Source: Zonotrichia leucophrys gambelii
Lineage: Eukaryota; Chordata; Aves; Passeriformes; Passerellidae
Assembly: GCF_028769735.1 (NCBI RefSeq)
Contig: NC_088170.1
Location: 49,819,585-49,883,584, forward strand
DNA: 64,000 nt
Direction: 5' to 3'
Shown piece by piece: positions 1 through 10,443 of the stretch (position 1 is its first letter; the number at the start of each line of letters is the position of its first letter). A program made the translations under genes and the position numbers. Under the pieces are notes generated by a model. The model did not search any database. It was not told where the DNA came from and worked only from the letters and a program-made list of their open reading frames with translations.

Positions 1-2329
1 TGGCACAAAAAAAGATGAAATAAATTATTCATAACAATTAGCATAGAAGTGTAACATTTCACAGGAGGGATTAAACTGGAGTGACTCATTCAATCTATCC
101 TGCTGTTTACAGAGGTTTCAGTAACCTAGTGAGGGTGGAAAAATTTTCCATGAGACTCAGGCCTCAGGTCAGGTAAAGAGATATTTTGAATGAGTTAATT
201 GTAAAAGTTGTGTTTGAGTAATGTGTTGTCTAAAATAGGGTTGAAAGGTAATAACAGCTTCCATGCAGCAGGTCGTTGGCCAAATAGAGAATAACAGGCT
301 CATTCACAGATGGTGGATGTGTTAGGTCAATGGAACTAGCAATAAAGTCTGTCCACAGAGACTAACACAAAACACCACTCAGAGCAGCGGGATCCCAGTC
401 AGAAGTTAGGACACTACACTGCTGGATATCCATATGCATTTGAGGCTGAAGACAATGGCATAATCCTTCAGAAAATAAACACATTTCAAGAAGCAGCAAA
501 AATTGGAGCTTCTCTGTCCCAGACTGACAAAATATTCAGATGTGACATTTGAAAGCAAAGAAATATTCTTGCTTAACATATGCAAGAAAACACCTTCATG
601 TACATTTCTTGTAAACAAGCAGAACTTTAGCAGCAGAAATCCAGCTCTTGACATTTGTTCCTCTATCACAATTAATCTTGCAAGTGCCTGATCATGAACT
701 AATAACTCTGATTAATGGGACAAAATATATTCAGAAACAGAAGATGATAAGAGAGACCACATTTTTTTAGTTCCATAAGGGACTCAAACATGTCTGTATC
801 TGACCATGACAGTTTGAGGTCCTTTCTGAGGTAATCTAATATATTTCTGTGACATCACAGATTTTTTAGAAGAATTTGAAAGGATGGTGAGATTTTGACT
901 GGAAAATGGTTGTGAAAGAACTTTCTGGGACATACATCAAGCTGAAGAATTAAGTTAAAGAGAATTCCTATAACTAAGAGGCTATAGCAGAATGAAGCTG
1001 CTAGTAAGTATTTTAAATTTGTCATGGAGCTTGAAGAGAATTCTCCCTGGAGCTGGGAAAATGTTCAGAGTTAAAGTTCAGACTAAATGAGATGAAAGAA
1101 AAGAATAATTCGAAAAGAAAAAATTGATTTCTTTGTAAATATATGCCCATGTTTTAAATAAGCATGATTAGCTGGAAGCATATTTTGTGCAAGAAAAATG
1201 TTTTGGCTCAATTCTTTACATGCTTGCAGGTAATTTAAAGTTAGCTGAATATCTGTATTGTATCCTCAGTATTCAGTCATAGTCTTAGATGATTTGTGTG
1301 ATTGCTGGTTGCAATGATATTGAACTGGCAATTTTCTAAATAGCAGCAGAGTAGCAATCTCTGTGTAAGCAGGTCTATTTGGCACAGCGAGATTATGGTA
1401 AAATCTCCCAAGGCATAATTTTGCTACAAAGGGGAACAGTCAGAGGAAGACTTTGATGGACAACAAATTAAAGTAAGTGATTGACAAGACAGAGACAAGT
1501 TGAGGTATTCGGCGCCAATTCTGAGAGCCCAATAGCCTGCTGGGTTATTTTATCAGGATATTAACTGAAATAATTGCTATTTTTTGTTATCAGACTGCCT
1601 CAAAAACTCCTAAGATACGTTCTGTATTTCTGATAACAAGAAAAATTACAAGGACATTTACTTAGTCATATTTTCACAAACTTCGTTTCTGCTCCTCCTG
1701 GAGTCTGCAGAATCACAGACAGTCAAAGTTTCTGGGAAAAAGTTTCAGGATTTAATAAGTGCAATATCTTGTATGACTGGTTTCCTTAGTGTCTCTTGAC
1801 CTTTTCTTTCACAGAGGCACTTTATTATCCTTTAAGAATTTCTGCATATCTTTGAGCAAAAAATGAGACTCATATGGATATAAATCTGATTTGCCAAAGA
1901 AGTGTGATTTCCATGGCATGGAAGGATTATTCATTTCTATAATCTTTGATTTTAAACCTTACCTTTCTGTGAATTATTTCAACAGCTACTGTCTTTCTCA
2001 GTTTGATGGTTTAGGTTTTGACCCCATGGATCAGTGTTTTGCTGTTACTTGTTTGGTAAGAAAATACTGTCTTATCAACACATGATGCCCATGTAACTGT
2101 ACTTGTGTTTCCACACTACTTAAAAATAAGAAAGCAAAACCATGCTTCAAATACAGTACAAACACTTCAATCTTATACATGAAGGAGCACAAGAGGTACA
2201 GATGTGATGGGAGAACAGAATAGAAATAAAAAACCATTAAGATGCATTAGCTTCTGATTTCACTAAGGATCATGTGGTTAAAAAGAAAATCATTAAATAC
2301 CTGCATTTGAAATGCACTTCCAGAGGTCA
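1..2329. other. Unannotated AT-rich non-coding DNA
   Basis: I recognise no gene, repeat or RNA here. Open frames are all under 90 codons, lack any familiar motif and overlap each other on opposite strands (for example around 406-691 and 1891-2237), as expected by chance in AT-rich vertebrate DNA. There is no CpG-rich promoter-like block. Confidence 0.6.
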
Positions 2330-2475
2330 TTGTCCACTGTGTCCCTGCTCCATCAACTCAAAGCAAATCTAATCAGAACAAATTGCTCAGGGCCATGTCT
2401 TGTTGATTCTTGAGCATCTCCAGGGATGAAGAGTCCACAGCAACTCTGGCCAACCCATTTTGGACCAACATTTTG
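2330..2475 (-). mobile_element. CR1 LINE fragment, eroded 3' region
   Basis: Read on the plus strand, this piece follows the reverse complement of the CR1 3' end: a 'ttgctcagggcc' block, then 'gagcatctccagggatga', then a 'gagtccacagcaactctg' block, in the same order and spacing as the usual 'clustered cysteine-free' CR1 tail region. Divergence is high and both ends fade into unique sequence, so the borders are approximate. It is an old, inactive 5'-truncated copy. I infer the family from remembered consensus. Confidence 0.55.
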
Positions 2476-3240
2476 TTTAAAAAACTAACAACATTATATT
2501 GCTATGTTACAATGAATCACAATGTACCATGTTCCAGCTTGTTTTCCTCGCTTCCTAGGGACAAAGATAATGTAGTCATTGGAGATGAGGATATGAACAT
2601 GGAAACAATCATAATTAGGAAGGAAACAAAGGGGTTAATGATTTTAAGATTAAGATTATTTCATTAAGGTGAGTAGAAACTGATCTAATTGTTGGGAACA
2701 CTGTGAGTCATGCTGAAGAATAGGTTGTTGAGTTTCTTTAGGCTTCTAAAGATAATCATTGGCAGTGAGTTCTTAATGTTTTCATTAATAATCTGGGCAG
2801 CAAAATAACACTGTTAATGCAATTTGCTGACAACATAAATTTGGCAGATGAGAATACTACAGAGAAAAATCAGAACTGTGCAGACACATAAATACATAAC
2901 TTTAAATGGAACAAGAAACATAAACACATCAGATACAATAATATAAGCACATAAGTAAGGCTCACATATGCCTCTCCCAAGTTTACACTTTCCAACACAT
3001 CTGTGGGTCTTGGGCTAAAGCTCAGCCCACTCCCTTGGTTAGGGCTAAGAGAAAGACAAATTTTTGAAATCTGGCAAACCTTGGTGTTCAAAATAATTTC
3101 TAGGCCATTTATACCCAGCAATAAGTTTTGGGAACAAAGTTCAGTCCAAGACCAGGTCTTGGGCTAGATTTTGGGCTTAGTGTTCAGAGACACAAAGGTT
3201 AGAGCCTCTCTGACCATCTGTTTTTAATATTAAGTACCAT
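2476..3240. other. Unannotated non-coding DNA with a short palindrome
   Basis: No gene or known repeat is recognised. The only local structure I see is a perfect 8-bp-arm palindrome, CCAAGACC-A-GGTCTTGG, at 3146-3162, just upstream of the LTR that begins near 3241. The phrase 'gtcttgggcta' occurs twice, near 3007 and 3156. Confidence 0.5.
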
Positions 3241-3559
3241 TGCATTGGGTTTGTGTGACAAGATTTAGGCAGTGGGGAGGGTACAGGGGTGGCTTCTGTG
3301 AGAAGGTGCCAGAAGCTTCCCCTGTGTCCAGCAGAGCCAATGCCAGCCAGCTCCAGAATGGATCTGCCTCTGGCCAAGGCCAAGCCCAAGCCCATCAGTG
3401 ATGGCGGGATAACAGATATAAGAAATGGAAAATCTGCTGTGTAACAGCAGCAGTGAAGAGAGGAGTGAAACCATGTAGAGAAACAGTTCTGCAGCACCAA
3501 GGTCAGTGAAGGAAGATGGGGAGGCAGGAGGTGCTCCAGTACCAGAGCTGGGATTCCCC

Positions 3560-3740
3560 TGGTGCAGCCCATGGGGAGGCAGCTGTGCCCCTGCAGCCCA
3601 GGGAGGAGCAGGGGGAGCAGAGATCCACCTGCAGCCCACGGGGAACACAATGCCAGAGCAGGTGGATGCCCAAAGGAGTCTGTGACCCGTGGGAAAGCCA
3701 AGCTGGAGCAGGCCATGAAGAACTGCAGCCCATGGGAAGG
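3560..3740 (+). repeat. Diverged short tandem array inside the LTR
   Basis: Phrases of the form 'gcagcccatgggg', 'gcagcccagggag', 'gcagcccacgggg' and 'gcagcccatggga' recur, mixed with 'ggagcaggtgg' and 'ggagcaggcca'. This is an irregular minisatellite-like array that is part of the LTR itself. It explains why all frames stay open here. Confidence 0.6.
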
Positions 3741-4015
3741 ACTCATGTTCATGGAGGACTGTCTCCTGTGTGAGAGACCCCATGCTGGAGCTGGGGAAGC
3801 GTGTGAGGACTTCTCCTGAGGGAGAAGGAGCAGCCAAGACAATGAATGATGAACAAAACACAATCCATTACACCCACTCCACGTCCCTCTGCATCACTGT
3901 GGGGAGGAGATAGAGAACTGGGGGGTCAGGTTGAGCCCAGGAAGAAGGGAAAGGTGAGGGAAAGGTGTTCTGAAATTTGGGGGTTTTCTCATTATCCTGG
4001 TTTGATTTGATTGGC

Positions 4016-4021
4016 AATAAA
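4016..4021 (+). promoter_or_regulatory. LTR polyadenylation signal AATAAA
   Basis: A canonical AATAAA lies within the LTR, about 165 bp before its 3' border and shortly downstream of a T-rich stretch. This is the position expected for the R-region poly(A) signal of this element type. Whether it is still used cannot be told from sequence. Confidence 0.5.
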
Positions 4022-4185
4022 TTCAATTATTTTTCTTGAATCTGTTTTGCCTGTGATAGTAATTGGTGAGTGATCATCCCTGTCGTTATCCCAAACCACA
4101 AGATTTAATTTTTTTTTTCTCCCCTGTCCAGCTGAGGAGGGGAGTGATAGAGCAGCTCCAATGGGCACCAGATGTCCTACCTATG

Positions 4186-4700
4186 ATAGTGAAGTCACTT
4201 GTCTGAAAAAAGCTGCAGCAGAAGCAAGATGGGTAGAAAAAGCCTCTAACAGCATCCAGGTTAAATGGATTAATGAGTGCACAATGGGGAAATTGAACTA
4301 ATTAAGAGGTGGCATAGTCTGCTCCTAACATTTATAATCTTATAAGGGACCCTCTATACTTGTTCTTCCAGCACTGCAAACAGAGAAAATTTCTGCATAT
4401 CTTTGTGCAAAAAAAGAGATTTTGGAAGAAAGCTCTTTGAAGAGCATTTTAAGAGTGTGCAGAAAGGATAATTTTGGTGGTGGCTGCAGAACGTCCGGCT
4501 CATTTATTCACTTCTGGTGTCTGGGGGTCTTGAACACACTATTCAGCTTTGACTCCCCTGGGCTCCCACATACACTGCACTACAGTAGAAGTGCACCCAA
4601 ACACAAAATATTCACCCAATTAATTAGGTCAATTAATAACTTAATTAGCTGTCTTATTAGCAATGTGCTAAATTGTGAAGAGCAGTTGGGAGTTCATAGA
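4186..4700. promoter_or_regulatory. Candidate enhancer with clustered TAAT-core motifs
   Basis: Homeodomain-type cores are dense here: ATTAATGAG near 4270, CTAATTAAG at 4298-4306, and then within about 44 bp CAATTAATTAGG (4617-4628), CAATTAATAAC (4630-4640), TTAATTAG (4641-4648) and TTATTAG (4654-4660). Such spacing is typical of conserved developmental enhancers, but AT-rich sequence also yields TAAT cores by chance. Function and conservation are inferred, not shown. It directly follows the 3' end of the LTR at 3241-4185. Confidence 0.35.
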
Positions 4701-5499
4701 TTTTAAAGATACAGAATAATATTACTGTTCTACATATTAAGGGTCACAGCATTCTTACTATTAAAAATCAAGATTAACACAAATAAATTATGTCATCTGG
4801 CTCATGAGATTGGAGTGAAACAGAATTTTTCCCTCTCCTGAAAGACCTTCTTAATCACTTTTAGATAGGTTGTGTACCTGCATCTGTTAGCAGAGACTCT
4901 TTCTCTGTATTCCTGGCAAGAGTAGACAAAACTGAGAAAGAAAGGGTGTAACAGTGCCCCAGCACTGCTCAGTGTTAGAGGACAAGGAGATGGCTTTTTG
5001 ATATTGCTTGCTTGTCTCCTCTTCTCACTTAACACTCCAACCATAACCCTATATGTACGTAAGCAATTCACAGCATAGGCAATTCATAGCACAGGCAATT
5101 ATCCTGGCTGTGAACTTCTGTTAATATGAAAAGATAGCCTTTGGAAATTTTGAATACCTTGGGAAAGTCAACCCTGCTTATCAGCTCTGAAAGTTATGTG
5201 TACTTCCAGGAAGATTTTCACTAAAACTTCATGGGCACATTCACAAGAATAAGTGAACTGCCAACTTTAATTACTTGTCCCAAAGAATTGGGATGCAGGA
5301 GATTTTCAGGTAAAATTATAATTCAGAACACATTATACTTTTATTTTCTTTTTGGAAATGACTGGATGCGAAATTACAATAAATTGCTTTAGGTTACCAT
5401 CAGGACTGGACATATGCTTAACTACTTCAGATTTGGCAACTGAAGAAAGCAAAAGCAGTAGTGTGAATTACAGGCATCATTAAGAGTGTTGCCTATAGT
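4701..5499. other. Unannotated non-coding DNA
   Basis: I see no recognisable repeat, exon or structured RNA. The longest open frame is 89 codons, on the minus strand (4802-5071), and has no familiar motif. Confidence 0.55.
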
Positions 5500-5680
5500 G
5501 AAATTGGGCAGTTCATTAAACTGTAGTTCTTAGCTAGTTAGGCCTTTAAACATGGTGTATTATAAAAATTATAGCAATTACCATGACAATTAAATGAGTC
5601 ATCTGTGATTACATCTGAGCTTAATATCATGCTTAAGGCAACAGGTGCACTTTGGGCTTTAAAATGTTAATTGATCTTTA
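5500..5680. promoter_or_regulatory. Candidate conserved regulatory block
   Basis: The block combines CAATTA cores, an AP-1-like TGAGTCAT at 5595-5602, a GATTACA-like stretch, and an E-box CAGGTG at 5642-5647 within about 100 bp of non-repetitive sequence. The texture (low repetition, several distinct factor sites) resembles vertebrate conserved non-coding elements. This is inference only. Confidence 0.25.
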
Positions 5681-8600
5681 GGAAAAAAAAATTAGATAGA
5701 CATGATATGAAGGACTAGATGGTACCTTGTTCCTAAGTGATAAAGAGTAGCATAATAGGAACCTTCCCTATGTGTCTCCATCACATCCTTGGATTTCTGT
5801 GAAGAAATTTTACTTGTAGGCCTAAAAATGAATTGATTTTAAGACTTTCTGTATTAAGCAAGAGAATTGTTCCTCTATTGTGTTTTTGCTCAGGTTTTCA
5901 AGAATTTAAACATTTTATTTATACTGCTGTTGAGTGTTAACTTTGTTAGTGGACACTCCTATAGACAGCATCCTTTATTGACTGGCATGTGAACCTATGG
6001 TATTTAATGTTTCAAGTTAGCAGTAAAACTAAGTGAATAAAACACTGAGCTTTCAGGAAACATCTGATACTAACTAGTACTTGGGAGTGACATGGCACTC
6101 TGCATTATACAGGATATACAGGATCAGGCTGCCTGGGTTTTCACAAGGCTTGAACAGGCTGCAGGAACCTGAAACAGGACTTAACAGGACTTGCAAAGCA
6201 ATTGCCAGATTCACATTGCACTTATCTGCCAGTCAAAGGCAACTGAGATGTTTCCTTTCATTTTTCCCCCTTCAGATGGTCATGACTGCTGCAAAAGTGT
6301 CACCTCAGTGTTCCATGCTCACCACCTATGACATTCCCATATGTTACTTGCAGCTCCTTATTTTTCTTCACCTCTAGCTCCCTATGCAGGCAGAGCTGAT
6401 GCTGGGGCATCCACATGGCTAAAATGGCTGTGTTACAATTACAGTTATCTCTATCTATGGAACTTTTCTTTCCTTTTTCTGTTTGTCTGCTTATATTTTC
6501 TTTTAATCTTTGTTACTTCATCCTACACACATTGAAAAAAGTATTTGATCTCAGCCCAGAATGCAGATGCAAGAGCTAAAAGGATCCTGATTTTTGTCAG
6601 AGAGCTCTGTAAGTCTGTAAGCAAATAAAAGAAATTAATAAAAGCAATTTACATGAGGGACTCCCTTATGCTTGCTGCCCTGGGAGTAGGAAGAAGACAA
6701 ACTCCATTAGTTTGCTATCAGATGCCCACTCCAATAAAAATCAAAACCTATTTGAGATGCTCTATGATCTCTCACATTGCCACTGGTCAATGATCCAGAA
6801 ATGCATGGACCTTTCACAGGTTTTCAGCAGCTGTGTTTTACTCAGTCTGTTAAGCACTTCTCATCTGTTCCAGAGACAAATGTGTTACTGATAATTTCAG
6901 GTAAAAATCTGTGTTAGCTTTTTCCTCATGCACTTACTTGTTTCTCTGAGAAATGCAGGGAAATGCTGTCCTTCTGTGAAGAAACCAAAATTTCCATAAG
7001 AACTCCCTTAGGCTAGGACCTGCTGCCATGCTTCTCAGGGCATCTGAATGAGTCTGCTCCAAAATGCAGATTTTTCCTACAGAGTGAGGTGGGGACAGAG
7101 TTAGTGTTTGTAGGATTAGGAATCTTCAGAAATATGAATATACTTCCCTACCCTGGAAAAGGCTATGTAAATCTGTATGGTCTGAAGACCCAAATGAGGT
7201 CGTTCATACTCAAATGACCCCTGAAAAACTTGGAATCTAGGTGAAAAAACCTCTGCTAAGGGAAACTGAAGATTACTCCCACATCTCCCTGTTTTACTTG
7301 GGGAATTACAAAATGTCCTGATTTTAAGCCCAGTTGGAGATGAAACACCATGCAGCTATCCAGTGGAATCAGCAAGAAAATTGGAGGATGAGGGCTACAT
7401 TTGGAGTGATGCAATAACAAAGAGACGGGATGCCCATACAGTAAGCAATCCTGGACATCTCACAAATTAATGACCTTTTTAGCACTTTCTTTCCTTTCTA
7501 TGCCTTTTCTGGTTTGTATTTTAAGCAGCTTTTCAGGAAAGACTTCAGATTCCCAGAGGCAGGTCACTCAAGGGGATGTTCTCTAGATTTCCTCACCAGT
7601 TTACTCTGAGCCAAATTTACCATGTGCACGTCTTGTACTATGTTTCCCCCTGGACTCAGAAAAACCCCAAAAAACCCAAAAACTAAAGCAAACCAAACCA
7701 AACCAAAAATAAACAAAAGAACCCCCAAGAAAGCATAGTCATAGAGGCAAAATATTAGTAAGACAGAGATGGCTGACATAAACCCTTTGGCAGATACCCC
7801 TGGTATCCTTGAATTTGTGGACTAAGAAAGTGATAGCAGCATGCACATTAGGTGCTTTTAGGATCAGGAATGTTAGACAAGTGATAAACAACACAAGTAT
7901 GGGTAATTCAGCATGCACAGCATGAGCCAGAACCTCTGGGGAACAATAAAGTTAAAGATGAATTTGTTCCCTGCTCTCAAGGCATGCTACAAGCAGGCAT
8001 GCACAGGATTATGACTATTTTTGCCTGCAGTCTTCAGACCCTTTGTCTTCTCTCTCTTGGGATCCCTGATCCTATAGAATCAGTGATGATCCATGATGAA
8101 ACTTCAGCTAGGTAGAAGCCAAGAAAAATTTATGACTCATGACAGTGGGAGGTCCAAAGATCCACTTCAGCACCTTGACACAAGACTGTATCATGAGACA
8201 AACACCACTGAGCCCATTTGGACATTGGTCACATTTTCTTTTTCCTTGCTTAACTTTCCTTTTGTTTCCCTGTTAAAGCCTCCTGAGGTTATATACCCAG
8301 TTAATAGATTTGCTGCCTCAGTTTCTGCCTCTTTCTTTCTTTTCTCTCATGGATTTCTGGTCTGGGATACCAACATGCAGTGCAGCACAGGCTACAGACC
8401 CTCTGTAAGCCCCACATCTGATTCTGCTGCCTTGACAGCCACAGAAACATGGCTGTCACAGCTCACCAGGCTGGACTAATGCCAGCTAAATATAGTTTTA
8501 ATGGGATCACATTCCCTGGTGGCTGAGAAGGCTTAGCTGCCATATGGCCTCTCTGGGCTGCTTTGCCAGTAGCGCTACAAAAGTGAATTGCCTTCCACAA

Positions 8601-9000
8601 GCTGTAAAAGGGGAGATTGGGAAGCGATATTAAGAGAGAGGATATGAAATTACAGAGTGTCAGGCAGTTTTATAGGTTAGCATAGGAGTCATTTGTCATG
8701 AAGACTAAGTCCTGCAGAAAGAATGGCAGCAAATTAAAGGACAGAAAACATGAAGTTCGCTGTCCTATAGCACATTCCCCTTCTGATGTAGAAGGTTATT
8801 TACCTGTGTTTCTTCAGTGTTTTCAAAACTCATAAGAACAAAACCTTTAATATAACAGAAATGATCCAGCAGTTTTCAGGGAGCAAGCTTTGGCAACTTC
8901 CACAGGAACACTGGGGAAAATAATCCTAACAAGGACCAGGGGTGTCCTGATGAAAGTGGCTATTGACTTTTCATCATACCCTTGAACGGATAATTAAACC
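5681..9000. other. Unannotated non-coding DNA
   Basis: No gene or transposon recognised. A low-complexity A/C-rich tract lies at 7660-7722. A 128-codon open frame at 8093-8479 (plus) has no recognisable domain and no splice or promoter context, so I treat it as chance. Confidence 0.55.
7660..7722. repeat. A/C-rich low-complexity tract (AAACC-like)
   Basis: The tract consists of imperfect 'aaaccc' and 'aaacc' units, including three consecutive 'aaacc' units near 7690-7705, then 'aaataaac'. It is a simple repeat, not a telomeric TTAGGG array. Confidence 0.7.
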
Positions 9001-9120
9001 AAGTGAGATGAAGAACAAAGTAAGTGCTATTAAAACATAATCAGTGGTAAATGCAAATGTCAATAATCTAATTAGTGCTGTTTTTCCTTGAGAGGCAGCA
9101 AATAATAAACCACAGGGATT
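9000..9120. promoter_or_regulatory. Candidate regulatory block with octamer and TAATTA motifs
   Basis: A perfect octamer ATGCAAAT (9051-9058, POU-factor type) lies 9 bp before the palindromic homeodomain core CTAATTAG (9068-9075). The sequence is non-repetitive. POU plus homeodomain pairing is common in neural enhancers, but no conservation data are available here. Confidence 0.25.
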
Positions 9121-9996
9121 ACAGTCTAAGATTAAGACTACACTTCAGGATTTCCTGCTGTACAACAGAAACTCTATTGCAAAACCAGTTATACATTCAT
9201 ACCTGTCCTTCCATCACCATGGCTATTTCTTCATGGGAGGTGTAGTTTTACTCCAGCAATCAAGAGCTTACAAAGTACTGAGGCTGCTGGACAAACAAAT
9301 TGGCAGAGTCCTTCATGACTTAACACCAGTGTTACAGATTTAATTTAAGACTTCACAGACACAGTCTGAGCAGTTGAGTACCTTAGCTTGCTTTCTTTGT
9401 TGTTTAGTCAGTATGCACACATCAGGGCTCCTTCTAGCTGATACCCCTGGGGGAAGCACAGGCACAGCATCAAGAAAGATGTTTTCCCTTGTTGAGACAG
9501 ACACACCACCACAGCTTAGTGAAGTCACCTTTGCCATCGACAGCACTCCTCCATCAGCTTGTTTCCATCCACATAAGCAATTTTGCTGCCATAAGGATGT
9601 GAAACAGAGGACATGATTTGTTCACATGCTTATGATTGCAGTACTTAGCACTACTTACATCAGCTTAAATTGAGTCCCTTAGGCCAAAAGCATACAAGTT
9701 CTAGCCAGGATAGCAAGTGCTGGCTAAGCCAGCATCCCCCCCTAGGCAATTTTGTTACACCACCAAATGCCAATTGTAGACCTGTCAAATGAAGAGTGGG
9801 CATTTTCTGAATTTTGTTTAGCTCTTTTAGGAAAACTACGTGAGCTGCAAGGTTAGGAAAACCCCCATGTGCTGCTGCTCCTCATGGCATCTCCACGAGA
9901 GGGCTCTGCTGGCATGTCCGCATGGGCCCTGGGACAGGCCCGGCTGCAGCCCCGGGACAGGGCCGAGGAAAGAAATTAAACACACAAAACTCAAAT
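9121..9996. other. Unannotated non-coding DNA with a GC-rich patch
   Basis: Mostly unremarkable. At about 9885-9970 a GC-rich patch with several CpGs ('ggccctgggacagg' followed by a similar 'ccccgggacagggcc') abuts the purine repeat. I could not assign it to a repeat family or an exon. Confidence 0.5.
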
Positions 9997-10296
9997 CTGG
10001 GGAGAAAAAGGAAAACAAAAGAAAGAAAAAGAGGAAGAAAAGAAGAGAGAAGGAGGGAGGGAAGGAAGGAGGGAAGGAGGGAAGGAGGGAAGGAAGGAAG
10101 GAAGGAAGGAAGGAAGGAAGGAAGGAAGGAAGGAAGGAAGGAAGGAAGGAAGGAAGGAAGGAAGGAAGGAAGGAAGGAAGGAAGGAAGGAAGGAAGGAAG
10201 GAAGGAAGGAAGGAAGGAAGGAAGGAAGGAAGGAAGGAAGGAAGGAAGGAAGGAAGGAAGGAAGGAAGGAAGGAAGGAAGGAAGGAAGGAAGGAAG
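9997..10296 (+). repeat. Polypurine tract with (GGAA)n microsatellite, about 52 pure units
   Basis: From 9997 the plus strand is almost pure purine. It begins as irregular 'gaaaaagg' and 'gagggaagg' units. From about 10089 to 10296 it is an uninterrupted GGAA tetranucleotide array of about 208 bp, roughly 52 copies. Period 4 does not divide into codons, so every purine-strand frame reads as repeating Glu, Gly, Arg and Lys, and the other strand as Leu, Pro, Ser and Phe. The long open frames here are artefacts. The length probably varies between individuals, and assembly collapse or expansion is possible. Confidence 0.97.
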
Positions 10297-10422
10297 TCAA
10301 AATCAAATGTCCACAATTTTCAGCCAAAAATATTGGTCTTGATGCAATAAGGAAGTGTGCCATGGGGCCTCTTATAAAATAAGAGCCAAAGTTTGCAGTG
10401 AAAAGTTGAACCCTGCCATAGC

Positions 10423-10443
10423 AAAAAAAAAAAAAAAAAAAAA
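10423..10443 (+). repeat. A21 homopolymer
   Basis: Twenty-one consecutive A residues lie 127 bp after the GGAA array. No preceding gene-like sequence or AATAAA supports a processed pseudogene tail, so I call it a simple homopolymer. Confidence 0.85.

Larger units (their letters stand above)
3241..4185 (+). mobile_element. Avian endogenous retrovirus solo LTR, probably ERVL-type
   Basis: This block of about 945 bp is clearly richer in G+C than its surroundings and matches, in order, a long avian LTR that I remember. It has a TG start with 'gggtttgtgtg', a 'cttcccctgtgtcc' block, and a weak TATA-like 'agatataagaaa' near 3414. A central array of short diverged 'gcagcccatggg' type repeats follows at 3560-3740, then 'gaggactgtctcctgtg', a polyadenylation signal AATAAA at 4016-4021, and 'cagctgaggaggggagtga' near the 3' end. 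No second LTR, primer-binding site or gag-pol sequence follows, so it is a solo LTR. The 3' border is approximate and the expected terminal sequence is eroded. Several overlapping open frames here (up to 228 codons on the minus strand) result from the GC-rich repeats and are not genes. Assignment to ERVL rather than another class is tentative. Confidence 0.75.

Noticed and set aside
3177..3863. Longest open frame, 228 codons, minus strand, with overlapping frames in other registers
   Set aside because: It lies in the GC-rich repeat array of the LTR, stays open in several frames at once, and is antisense to the LTR. No protein family is recognisable.
8093..8479. 128-codon plus-strand open frame
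   Set aside because: No family resemblance or regulatory context. I treat it as chance.
10089..10296. Regular short-period array as CRISPR
   Set aside because: The period is 4 bp with no spacers, and the genome is a vertebrate. It is a microsatellite.
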